In this document: positions 9,331 to 17,193 of the stretch, piece after piece
How positions within the stretch are numbered: the first letter of the stretch is position 1
Layout: each line of letters opens with the position of its first letter
Origin: Falsihalocynthiibacter arcticus
GTDB taxonomy: Bacteria; Pseudomonadota; Alphaproteobacteria; Rhodobacterales; Rhodobacteraceae
Length of the DNA: 64,000 bases
Direction: 5' to 3'
Assembly: GCF_000812665.2 (NCBI RefSeq)
Contig: NZ_CP014327.1
Coordinates: 3,749,501 to 3,813,500 of the forward strand
Made by a program: the position numbers and the translations under genes
The notes under the pieces: model-generated
What the model saw: the letters and a program-made list of their open reading frames with translations, nothing else
Databases searched by the model: none
What the model was told of the DNA's origin: nothing

Positions 9331-10758
9331 ATGAATACAAAACGCCCACATTTCGATGAGATGCTATTAGATACCGATGGCAACCGTGCGCCGTACACAG
9401 AATATGCAAAATGGTTTGCGCAGCAGGATCCCGCCCGGCTGATTCAAAAATCCAAGGAGGCCGAGGCTTTCTTTCGTCGGACTGGTATCACGTTCAATGT
9501 TTACGGCGAGGACGAAGAGCAGGAACGCCTGATCCCGTTTGATTTAATTCCGCGTATCATCGCGAACCGCGAATGGACAAAGCTGTCCAAGGGCATTGAA
9601 CAGCGTGTGCGGGCAATCAACGCATTCCTGCATGACATCTATCACCGACAAGAGATTTTGCGCGCTGGCATTGTGCCAGTGGAGCTCATCTCGCGCAACG
9701 AAGCATACCTGCCACAGATGATTGGCGTCACCCCACCGGGCGGCATTTATACGCATATTGTTGGCACTGATATTGTCCGCACAGGCGAAGACGACTTCTT
9801 TGTGTTGGAAGACAATGCGCGCACCCCGTCTGGCGTGTCTTACATGCTCGAAAATCGTGAAACGATGCTGCAAATGTTTCCAGAGCTGTTCAGCCAGATC
9901 AAAGTGCAGCCCGTCAGCAATTACCCAAAAAATCTGCGCCGATCCCTTGCCGCGTGCGCACCCGCCCATTGTGAGGGGAAGCCCACGGTCGCGATTTTAA
10001 CGCCTGGCATCCACAATTCCGCGTATTTTGAACATTCGTTTCTGGCCGATCAGATGGGTGTCGAATTGGTTGAAGGACATGATTTACGTGTGGTCGACGG
10101 CCACATCGCAATGCGCACCACCGAAGGGTACCGCGTGATTGATGTGCTGTATCGTCGTGTCGATGATGACTATCTTGATCCGCTGAACTTCAATCCTGAT
10201 TCCATGTTGGGTGTACCCGGCATCATGGACGTTTACCGAGCTGGAAATATTACGATCGCCAACGCGCCCGGAACCGGGATTTCGGACGACAAGGCAATTT
10301 ATTCCTACATGCCTGAAATTATTGAATTCTATACGGGTGAAAAAGCGATCCTGAGAAACGTTGAGACATATCGATGCTCTGAAGCGGACACGCTGAAATA
10401 TGTTTTGGAAAATCTGGCTGATCTGGTGGTCAAAGAGGTCCACGGCTCGGGTGGCTACGGGATGCTGGTTGGCCCTGCTGCGAACAAACAAGAACTGGCA
10501 GATTTTGCGAATAAGTTGCGGGCACGTCCAAGCAATTACATTGCTCAGCCGACGCTATCGTTGTCCACGGTGCCTATTTTCGTCGACAAGGGGCTCGCGC
10601 CGCGCCACGTTGATTTACGACCCTTTGCATTGATGTCTCCCAAGGACATCAACATCACTGCGGGTGGGTTGACCCGTGTCGCGCTGAAGGATGGGTCGCT
10701 GGTGGTGAATTCAAGCCAAGGCGGCGGCACCAAAGACACTTGGGTTTTGGAGGACTAG
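9331..10758 (+). CDS. Circularly permuted ATP-grasp protein (DUF404/DUF407 type)
   Basis: At 475 residues it has the full length of the circularly permuted ATP-grasp family found beside alpha-E and transglutaminase genes. Typical stretches are FFRRTGITFNVYG near residue 48, GTDIVRTGEDDFFVLEDNARTPSG around 144-166, VLYRRVDDDYLDP around 270 and GSGGYGM near 374. Such proteins are expected to form a peptide or amide bond using ATP; the product is not known. It starts 48 bases after the first transglutaminase, and the next gene follows within 5 bases after a GGAGG site, so it belongs to one operon with the genes through 13289. Confidence 0.9.
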   Translation: MNTKRPHFDEMLLDTDGNRAPYTEYAKWFAQQDPARLIQKSKEAEAFFRRTGITFNVYGEDEEQERLIPFDLIPRIIANREWTKLSKGIEQRVRAINAFLHDIYHRQEILRAGIVPVELISRNEAYLPQMIGVTPPGGIYTHIVGTDIVRTGEDDFFVLEDNARTPSGVSYMLENRETMLQMFPELFSQIKVQPVSNYPKNLRRSLAACAPAHCEGKPTVAILTPGIHNSAYFEHSFLADQMGVELVEGHDLRVVDGHIAMRTTEGYRVIDVLYRRVDDDYLDPLNFNPDSMLGVPGIMDVYRAGNITIANAPGTGISDDKAIYSYMPEIIEFYTGEKAILRNVETYRCSEADTLKYVLENLADLVVKEVHGSGGYGMLVGPAANKQELADFANKLRARPSNYIAQPTLSLSTVPIFVDKGLAPRHVDLRPFALMSPKDINITAGGLTRVALKDGSLVVNSSQGGGTKDTWVLED

Positions 10759-10762
10759 TCGA

Positions 10763-11704
10763 ATGCTAGGAAAAACCGCAGGTGGGCTGTACTGGATGTT
10801 CCGACTTCTGGAACGCAGCGAAAACACCGCACGTCTCATTGAAGCCGGATTTCGCATTGCGTTGACCCGATCAACCGACCCAGCATCGGAGTGGAAATCG
10901 GTCCTGACCACAGCAGGTGTGCGCGCAGGCTATGACGCGAAATACGACAGCTACTCAGCTGCTTATGTCGTCGACTATTTGCTGCGCGACGCTGACAATC
11001 AATCCAGTGTGATGGCATGCATCGAAAATGCGCGCATGAACGCCCGCATGGTACGCACTGCCCTGACAACCGAAGTTTGGGAAGCCGTCAATGAAAGCTG
11101 GATGACGCTTTGCGAGGTGTTGAAAGAGCCGGTCAAAGACACTGAATTACCTGCAGTATTGGGTGAAATTCGTCGTCGTACGGCATTGGTTCGTGGTGTG
11201 ATGCACGGGACAATGCTGCGCAACGACGTGTTTGATTTTACGCAAATCGGGATCGCGCTGGAGCGCGCTGATAACACCGCGCGGATCATTGATGTGAAAT
11301 ATTTCACGCTGCTCCCCACGGCGAGCTATGTCGGATCGACATTGGACAATGTGCAATGGGAAACCATTTTACGATCCGTCTCGGCCCACCGGTCTTTTCG
11401 GTGGCTACACACTGATGACATGTCACCAGATAAGATTGCCGAATTTCTGATCCTCGACAGTCGCTTTCCAAGATCCCTGTCGTTCTGCAGCCGTACCATA
11501 GAGCAAAGCATGGAATTCCTCGCCAAGGATTACGGCAAAACCCTGCCGTGCCATGGTCTGATCGAACAGCAACGCGACAAGATGCGAAACCATACCATTC
11601 AGACAATTTTTGAGGATGGCCTGCACACGTTCATCACTGAGTTCATCCATGACACGAAGGTCATTGGGCGCCAAATTGAACAAGATTACCGGTTTACTGG
11701 GTAG
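10763..11704 (+). CDS. Alpha-E domain protein (DUF403)
   Basis: A 313-residue all-helical protein beginning MLGKTAGGLYWMFRLLERSENTARLIE, the hallmark of the alpha-E family. A second ERADNTARIIDVKYF motif at about residue 155 repeats the same helix pattern. These proteins are almost always encoded beside the circularly permuted ATP-grasp and transglutaminase genes and are thought to act with them; no reaction has been assigned. The GGAGG site overlaps the end of the ATP-grasp gene, showing tight coupling. The TTG-started transglutaminase gene follows 10 bases later. Confidence 0.9.
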   Translation: MLGKTAGGLYWMFRLLERSENTARLIEAGFRIALTRSTDPASEWKSVLTTAGVRAGYDAKYDSYSAAYVVDYLLRDADNQSSVMACIENARMNARMVRTALTTEVWEAVNESWMTLCEVLKEPVKDTELPAVLGEIRRRTALVRGVMHGTMLRNDVFDFTQIGIALERADNTARIIDVKYFTLLPTASYVGSTLDNVQWETILRSVSAHRSFRWLHTDDMSPDKIAEFLILDSRFPRSLSFCSRTIEQSMEFLAKDYGKTLPCHGLIEQQRDKMRNHTIQTIFEDGLHTFITEFIHDTKVIGRQIEQDYRFTG

Positions 11705-11714
11705 GATTAGTACG

Positions 11715-12512
11715 TTGAAACTGAAAATCATCCACACGACAAAATACACCTACGACGCGCCGGTTTCGTACGGCCTGCAACAGGTGCGCTTGACGCCTGT
11801 ATCATCCAAAAACCAAACGGTTCTAGACTGGAACGTTGCACTAACTGGGGCGACCAAAGAGCTGGCATTCGAGGATCAGTATCAGAACCAAACGCTGTTG
11901 TTACAGGTCGAACCCGGCGCGCGTGAAGTTTCCGTCGAAGTGTCTGGCCATGTTGAAACACATTCAACATACGGGATTTATGGCAAGGATTATGGGACTG
12001 TACCGCTTTGGCATTTCAGGCAAAGCACACCGCGCACGCACGCTGGTGAAAACGTACACGCTCTTGCCAAACAGATCGCCAGTACAGACGATACACTCAG
12101 CGCTCTGCACGACCTATCGAAGGCCATTGTAGACATCGTGCCCTACGGCGAAGCACAGACATCTGCAGGAACGACGGCAGAACAGGCCCTTATCGCGAAA
12201 GGTGGCGTCTGTCAGGACCATGCTCAGATTTTCGTGTCCGCCGCGCGCGTTGCAGGTGTTCCGGCACGCTACGTCAGCGGATACCTGATGATGAATGACC
12301 GCGTTGATCAGGACGCCAGCCATGCTTGGGCAGAGGCATATCTGGATGGTTTGGGCTGGGTCGGGTTTGATGTGTCCAATGGCATAAGTCCGGATGAACG
12401 CTATGTCCGGATCGCCACGGGCCTCGATTCTCGTGATGCTGCACCATTAACCGGTATGCGGATGGGGGCTTCGACTGAATCAATGATTGTATTGTTGCAA
12501 GTTCAGCAATAG
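11715..12512 (+). CDS. Transglutaminase family protein with N-terminal beta domain
   Basis: About 265 residues. The N-terminal part, LKIIHTTKYTYDAPVSYGLQQVRLTP, is the bacterial transglutaminase N domain. The catalytic core has Cys in GGVCQDHAQIF (about residue 166), His in ASHAWAEAYL (about 203) and Asp in GFDVSNG (about 218). I chose the TTG at 11715 because the family N-terminus begins there and it lies just after the alpha-E stop; the frame itself is open further upstream. It is the third member of the alpha-E/ATP-grasp/transglutaminase set and the immediate neighbour of the Anbu gene. Confidence 0.88.
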   Translation: MKLKIIHTTKYTYDAPVSYGLQQVRLTPVSSKNQTVLDWNVALTGATKELAFEDQYQNQTLLLQVEPGAREVSVEVSGHVETHSTYGIYGKDYGTVPLWHFRQSTPRTHAGENVHALAKQIASTDDTLSALHDLSKAIVDIVPYGEAQTSAGTTAEQALIAKGGVCQDHAQIFVSAARVAGVPARYVSGYLMMNDRVDQDASHAWAEAYLDGLGWVGFDVSNGISPDERYVRIATGLDSRDAAPLTGMRMGASTESMIVLLQVQQ

Positions 12513-12557
12513 ATGAACGGGTGGCTTTGTGCCCCGATCTACCACTGGATTTCTTAA

Positions 12558-13289
12558 ATGACATACTGCATCGGCCTGCGCCTGAATTCTGGTCTGATTT
12601 TCATGTCGGACACCCGCACAAATGCGGGCGTCGACAACTTTTCGATCACCAAAAAGATGTTCACGTGGAATGTTGAAGGCGACCGCGTCATCACGATCAT
12701 GACGGCGGGCAACCTCGCGACCACGCAAGCCTTGATCAGCTTGCTTGATGAACGCTCCAAGATCACGTCAGAACGCAACCCGACCATTCTGGAACTGCCA
12801 ACAATGTTCCAGATTGCGCGCCTTGTGGGTACCACGCTGAAAGAAGTGATCGACGACAGCAACCCTGCGGGCCCTGAAGCGTCAACCAAGTTCAAGGCGT
12901 CGGTTATTGTTGGAGGTCAGATCAATGGCGGCGATCCAACCCTATTCATGATTTACCCCGAAGGTAACTTTATCGAAGTCACTGACGACAACCCGTTCTT
13001 CCAAATAGGTGAGGCCAAATACGGCAAGCCGATCCTTGTGCGTGCCTATGATCGAGCTATGAGCTTTGAGGACACAATCAAACTCATGCTGGTCTCGTTC
13101 GACTCCACAATCAAAGCCAACTTGTCTGTCGGGCTACCGCTTGATTTGCAGGTCTATGAAGCAGGCAGTTTCGCAGTCAGCAACAAGCCCCGCATCGAAT
13201 TGGGAGATGCGTATTACGAAGCGGTATCGTCCGGTTGGGGGGATGCATTGCGAACCGCATTGGACCAACTACCAAGCTACAAAGGCTAA
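12558..13289 (+). CDS. Anbu proteasome-like peptidase
   Basis: A 243-residue Ntn-hydrolase fold protein of the Anbu family (ancestral beta subunit), a bacterial relative of HslV and the 20S proteasome. After removal of the initiator Met, Thr1 would be the nucleophile: the protein starts MTYCIGLRLNSGLIFMSDTR. The Asp/Arg of SDTR, Lys33-like KKMF and a GNLATTQAL segment are in family positions. Length matches other Anbu proteins. It closes an operon of alpha-E, ATP-grasp and transglutaminase genes, the usual Anbu neighbourhood. Physiological substrates remain unknown. Its position on a tRNA-integrated island suggests that the whole operon can move. Confidence 0.92.
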   Translation: MTYCIGLRLNSGLIFMSDTRTNAGVDNFSITKKMFTWNVEGDRVITIMTAGNLATTQALISLLDERSKITSERNPTILELPTMFQIARLVGTTLKEVIDDSNPAGPEASTKFKASVIVGGQINGGDPTLFMIYPEGNFIEVTDDNPFFQIGEAKYGKPILVRAYDRAMSFEDTIKLMLVSFDSTIKANLSVGLPLDLQVYEAGSFAVSNKPRIELGDAYYEAVSSGWGDALRTALDQLPSYKG

Positions 13290-13884
13290 TCTGGTCAGTG
13301 TTCCGCTGGAATTGGAGCACGAATGATCATGCAACTGCAGCATTTTTTCGTGATACAAACGTGCGCAGCGGGTAAAGCCAACTCACAGTGTGGGCTTATT
13401 CTGTTGAAAAACTCTGATATTGTCCGTTTTGACCAAGTTGAGAGGAATAATATTCCGTTTCATTCATGCTTCGACTGTATCTCGGGACGTATTTCGACTC
13501 TGGGATAACGTTTTTCTACTTTCTGAAAATTTGCAGTCGCAGCAAAGAGTTTTTCAACAGAATAGGCTCCTTGCTGCCGTTCGCTGCGGGTGAAACCGTT
13601 GAGTGCTGCCGAACGTCTGCTTTCTCATATCCAGAAACCAAGTTTCGCAACTGCAGCGAATGTCCGGTTCCCGCCCGAAGTGTCGATCGGCGCGAACGGC
13701 CCAGAGCCGCCATTCAATAAAGGCTTCAGTGCCGCAGCGCAGCTTACCCTGAGCAGACATTCATTATCGGCTATTTTTCATCGTCAGGTGGTTTATCCGT
13801 AAGAATTTTGCGCCAATTAATAGGATTATTGTTCTTCAGTTGAGTTTCGAACTCTCTCAAACCTTTATGGCCTGGGTGACACTC
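13290..13884. other. Gene-free stretch with MITE-like copy 2
   Basis: No convincing gene was found between the Anbu stop and the IS3 left end. It holds the second MITE-like element and, after it, the motif CTGCCGTTCGCTGC with degenerate inverted copies (GCTGCAGCGAATG-like) that also occur in other intergenic regions of this window. Confidence 0.5.
13397..13564. mobile_element. MITE-like element, copy 2 (168 bp)
   Basis: The ends TATTCTGTTGAAAAACTC (13397-13414) and GAGTTTTTCAACAGAATA (13547-13564) are perfect 18-bp inverted repeats. Copy 1 is at 7877-8044 with equal length. Single half-sites with the same end sequence are present near 21213 and 40951. No coding capacity is present, so a transposase would have to act in trans. 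Confidence 0.65.
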
Positions 13885-13923
13885 TGAACCGCCCCTTGTT
13901 TGCCGGAGGCTGATTACTTCGTC

Positions 13924-14829
13924 TCACGCGACCATATCTAACGCATTGAATTGTGCATAGTACCTCTCTTCTGCTTCTGCTGGCGGGATGTATCCGATGG
14001 GCTCAAGTATGCGACGGTTGTTAAACCAGTCGACCCATTTGAGCGTTTCCCACTCGACTGCAGCCATGGTTTTCCATGGACCTAGCCGGTGGATGACCTC
14101 GGCTTTGTAGAGGCCGTTTATGGTTTCGGCCAAGGCGTTGTCGTAAGAGTCACCGACGCTGCCAACCGAGGGCTCGATCCCCGCGAGGGCCAACCTCTCG
14201 GTATAGCGAATGGACAAATATTGCCCCCCACGGTCGGAGTGATGAATGAGGCCACCTTTGTGAACTGGGCGTCGATCATGCAGCGCTTGCTCCAAAGCAT
14301 CCAACACAAAATCTGTTTTGGGTGAACTCGAAACACGCCAACCAACAATTTTGTCTGCGAAGGTATCGATGATAAAAGCCACATACACGAAGCCCTGCCA
14401 CGTCGAGACGTAAGTAAAATCACTCACCCAAAGCATGTTTGGTGCGGGGGCTCGAAACTTGCGATTTACCTTGTCTTTTGGGCATGGCTGGCTCTTATCC
14501 GGCACCGTCGTCTTCTTTATCTTTCCTCGAATAACACCATGAATAGATTGGCGTTTCATCAACCTGGCCACAGTGCAGCGCGCAATAGTGAACTTCTCAC
14601 GCTGCATTTGATGCCAGACCTTTCGGATGCCGTAGACTTCATTGTTCTCTTCCCAAACACGTTTGATCTCAGGAACCAGATCCGTGTCCCGTTTGGCACG
14701 ATCGGACGCCAAGTCTGGGTTTTTGAGGATCGCAGCATGCGCATAGAATGTGGACTGGGCTATTGGCAAAACCTTGCAAATCGGCTCGACTCCCAGGTCA
14801 TTGCGGTGCTCTTCAATGAAGGCAATCAT
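13924..14829 (-). CDS. IS3-family transposase OrfB
   Basis: A 301-residue DDE transposase. An HTH_21-like N-terminal part leads into the integrase core: Asp in WVSDFTYV (about residue 136), Asp in HHSDRGGQY (about 199) and Glu in LAETINGLYKAEVI (about 235). The C-terminus WFNNRRILEPIGYIPPAEAE is typical of IS3 members. Its start overlaps the stop of orfA by four bases (ATGA), so it is read either by coupling or as an OrfAB fusion after a -1 frameshift. All catalytic residues are present and the frame is intact, so the element may still be active. Confidence 0.95.
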   Translation of the reverse strand: MIAFIEEHRNDLGVEPICKVLPIAQSTFYAHAAILKNPDLASDRAKRDTDLVPEIKRVWEENNEVYGIRKVWHQMQREKFTIARCTVARLMKRQSIHGVIRGKIKKTTVPDKSQPCPKDKVNRKFRAPAPNMLWVSDFTYVSTWQGFVYVAFIIDTFADKIVGWRVSSSPKTDFVLDALEQALHDRRPVHKGGLIHHSDRGGQYLSIRYTERLALAGIEPSVGSVGDSYDNALAETINGLYKAEVIHRLGPWKTMAAVEWETLKWVDWFNNRRILEPIGYIPPAEAEERYYAQFNALDMVA

Positions 14830-15167
14830 CGCTTGAACGGGCGGGCGAGCTCCGCCTGCGCAAAATATGCTGACGCCTTTCTGAGGATCTCATTGGCTTG
14901 GCGAAGCTCTCGGATTTCGCGTTCCATCGCCTTAATCTGCACACGCTCATCAGAGGTCTGCCCGTCTTTGCGCCCGCTATCGATATCCGACTGTTTGACC
15001 CACCTTCGCAGTGTGTCCCTGCCACACCCGATCTTGGGTGCGATGGCCATGATCGCCGCCGATTGATTGGCATACTCATGCTCGTGTTCAAAAATCATCC
15101 GAACCGCGCGGGCGCGGACCTCGGTCGAAAACCGGTTTGCTCTGGTACTTTTTTCCATAGGCTCCAT
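14826..15167 (-). CDS. IS3-family transposase OrfA
   Basis: A 113-residue DNA-binding subunit with a helix-turn-helix (about residues 10-55, including CGRDTLRRWVKQ) followed by a leucine-zipper-like helix, MEREIRELRQANEILRKASAYF (about 77-98), used for multimerization. It overlaps orfB by ATGA. It ends 42 bases inside the IS right inverted repeat. Confidence 0.95.
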   Translation of the reverse strand: MEPMEKSTRANRFSTEVRARAVRMIFEHEHEYANQSAAIMAIAPKIGCGRDTLRRWVKQSDIDSGRKDGQTSDERVQIKAMEREIRELRQANEILRKASAYFAQAELARPFKR

Positions 15168-15209
15168 CCATACTTACTTTGGAGCCTCCGGAAAACTAGG
15201 GACGGTTCA

Positions 15210-15844
15210 GTTTTGGGTTATTCTCAAGCCCTGTAACTGCACAAATCCAAACGCAAAGCGATATTACCACGCGGATCACCGAAGCCGCGCCTTCGGAGCG
15301 GATGTTTGTTAAAGACCAACCCATTTTAGGCTGGCGGCTTGAAAGTGCTGATCTTACGGAATTGCCAGAAGCTATCCAAAACAACCTTGGCTCTGTTGAT
15401 GCCACGGGCTATGACGCGGCCTATCTCGCAGAGAATGTAGGAAGCATAGTTGCACTGCAGATGACAGGCGATGGCCCAGATTTTTACATCATCGGTCTTC
15501 AAACATTTACTGACAGCTATAAAACAGTCTCCCTTAAAGAGGTTTCTGAGAAAAATGCCCGTTTAGTGGAGCGGCTAGAGATGGTGCCAGAATTAGCCAA
15601 AAAACTTGCCGCGAATGATCCAAGCGTAGTAGGGGCACTAAAAACCGTCCCGGTCCCAATGATCGCCATGTCAGACGTCGGTTTCGCCATCGCAGAAGAA
15701 ATCACCATCGAAGCGCCATGGGGGGCACAGACTAAGCCTGCCGGACAGGATGCCTATTTGGTCTACGATACCAGTGAGGAACAGTATTACATGGTGAACT
15801 CAGGGCAGGATGGCAATCCACTTAATTACGTTCCGTCAGAGTAA
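15210..15844 (+). pseudogene. 5'-truncated copy of the secreted 228-residue cargo protein
   Basis: The frame reads in phase from the IS edge: it lacks the start codon and first 18-20 residues, including most of the signal peptide, that are present in the full copy at 57220-57906. An internal ATG at 15302 leaves a 180-residue frame starting MFVKDQPILGWRLE. Over the shared region the two copies are almost identical. Without its signal peptide the product would stay in the cytoplasm, so I regard it as a remnant created by the IS3 insertion. Confidence 0.85.
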
Positions 15845-16304
15845 GGCACCCCAAAGAGTTTAGCGTTTCGGGCCCAGTTAAAGCAATAACGTAGACCAAC
15901 TGGTCCGCATTATTGTCGAATACTCCGGCGGCAATTATTTCACCCTTTTCCTGGGCCCGTCTCAATCTGAACAACTAATCAACGTAAGCGAGTCACTCGA
16001 CAAGGCCACACAGTGCGGCGTCGCACAGCTGTTACTGAAAATGGCCGAATCCAAACCATTTCTGTTTTATTTCTCTAACACCGGTTATAGCCTCACGGGC
16101 ATCGAAACCCCGACTCGACATCTATAAAAACTGAGCTATATCAATCATCTATATAAAAAACCTCATGGAGATTTATATAGATGCTCTCGACCTTTACCCT
16201 CCTCACCCTTGGAAGCACTGCCTTCCGCCTTGGCCTCAATTGGGGCCTCAAGACCAAAACCGATTATCGCATAAGTGTCCCGCAAATCCTGGTGGGAGCC
16301 TTGA
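15210..16304 (+). repeat. 1.1-kb duplication of 57272-58364
   Basis: The segment from the IS3 edge to the GGGAGCCTTGA breakpoint near 16304 matches 57272-58364 with only a few substitutions and two single-base length differences. It contains the truncated cargo gene, the 330-base spacer, and the start of the 78-residue membrane-protein gene. The near identity points to a recent duplication or transposition of one element. Confidence 0.9.
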
Positions 16305-16429
16305 CGGATGCAGAGGTGGTGACTTTGTTGGGGGCCAATGATCCCCTACTCACGCCCCTCCTATGTCTCTGCTTGCTCACAGGTATGCGCTCCGGGGAGG
16401 CTTGTGGAATAATGGGGGAAGATCCGTAA
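16181..16429 (+). pseudogene. Deletion chimera: membrane-protein start fused to integrase middle
   Basis: Residues 1-41 equal the first half of the 78-residue membrane protein seen at 33579 and 58241. From TDAEVVTLLGANDPLL onward the frame equals the integrase encoded at 34123-35361 (its Arg-containing TGMRSGEAC box). About 1.1 kb present in the 33.6-35 kb copy is missing between the two parts. The fusion keeps the reading frame by chance and stops after 82 residues. It is scar DNA rather than a working gene. Confidence 0.85.
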
Positions 16430-16505
16430 TGCAATCAACCAGATGAGCCGAACTCTCTCTTAGTTTAAGCCGCAATTGGTTCCAAAAACCCTGACGACGG
16501 ACAAT
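16427..16505 (+). repeat. IS right-end remnant, copy 1 (79 bp)
   Basis: This stretch is nearly identical to 30680-30758, in the same orientation. It can be read as the last codons of a transposase (NAINQMSRTLS then stop) followed by an IS tip ending CCTGACGACGGACA. The two remnants bracket 14.2 kb that includes the glucosylglycerate and arsenic genes. Confidence 0.6.
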
Positions 16506-17193
16506 AAACTTCCCATTATTCTATGCTGCGAGGGATGAACCACTGTGTGGCCGCCCTTTCTAGTGCCACCAAATAATTACACCAATACGGACAGGTCTGG
16601 GCTTCTAGAACGACACATCCTTATATCCAAGAAACGAGGCTTCGTGAGGATCTATGGCACCAATGGCGGTTTTTGCTTACCTGAGGGTCGAAATAGTATG
16701 CTTTAGTGGTTCAATTTAGGTCAAAACTTGAAGCAACCAGATTCATATGGAAACGTTCGGCTAAACTGGTTGAGAGGAGCTGACGGGTTTGTAGATTTCG
16801 TTGGCACTTTAGTCAAAGCAATGCCGGAGCCAGGGTGGCGTTAGGGTTTGATGCGGTACAATTCGGGCCGCGAGCCCAATTCAACATTTTTCCCGGAGAA
16901 CCGGAAAACTATTTGTTTGAAGTGGGTGGCGATTTTGCCATATCGACAAATGCTCTGAGATGGCGTGTCATGTTTCGTTCACTGCGATAGTTGAGGGAGT
17001 AGCGCAGTGGCTGCGCTAAGTGATCTTGTAGCATTTCGGTGACATCATCTGAGCTTGCAACGTTTTGAAACTTATTTCACGCACTTTCTTTTTGCACTCA
17101 ACCATGTCCAGAGCATTCACCGGCCGCCTAAAATTTAGACGTCGCCGATCAAATGTGTCGACGTTCATTCTGTTAAGAGCCAGCTCCTAATCC
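16506..17193. other. Gene-free stretch
   Basis: About 690 bases with no supported gene. It must contain the promoter of the GH13 gene, but no clear -35/-10 pair stands out. It looks like decayed DNA between the IS remnant and the glucosylglycerate cassette. Confidence 0.4.

Larger units (their letters stand above)
13885..15209 (-). mobile_element. IS3-family insertion sequence, complete
   Basis: The element is bounded by inverted repeats of about 27 bp. The left end begins TGAACCGCCCCTTGTTTGCC and the right end, read inward, TGAACCGTCCCTAGTTTTCC; both then continue GGAGGCT. It contains overlapping orfA and orfB on the minus strand. No matching 3-bp target duplication is seen (CTC on the left, GTT on the right). 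The right flank enters the middle of a gene whose full copy is at 57220-57906, so insertion was followed by a deletion on the left side. Confidence 0.9.
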
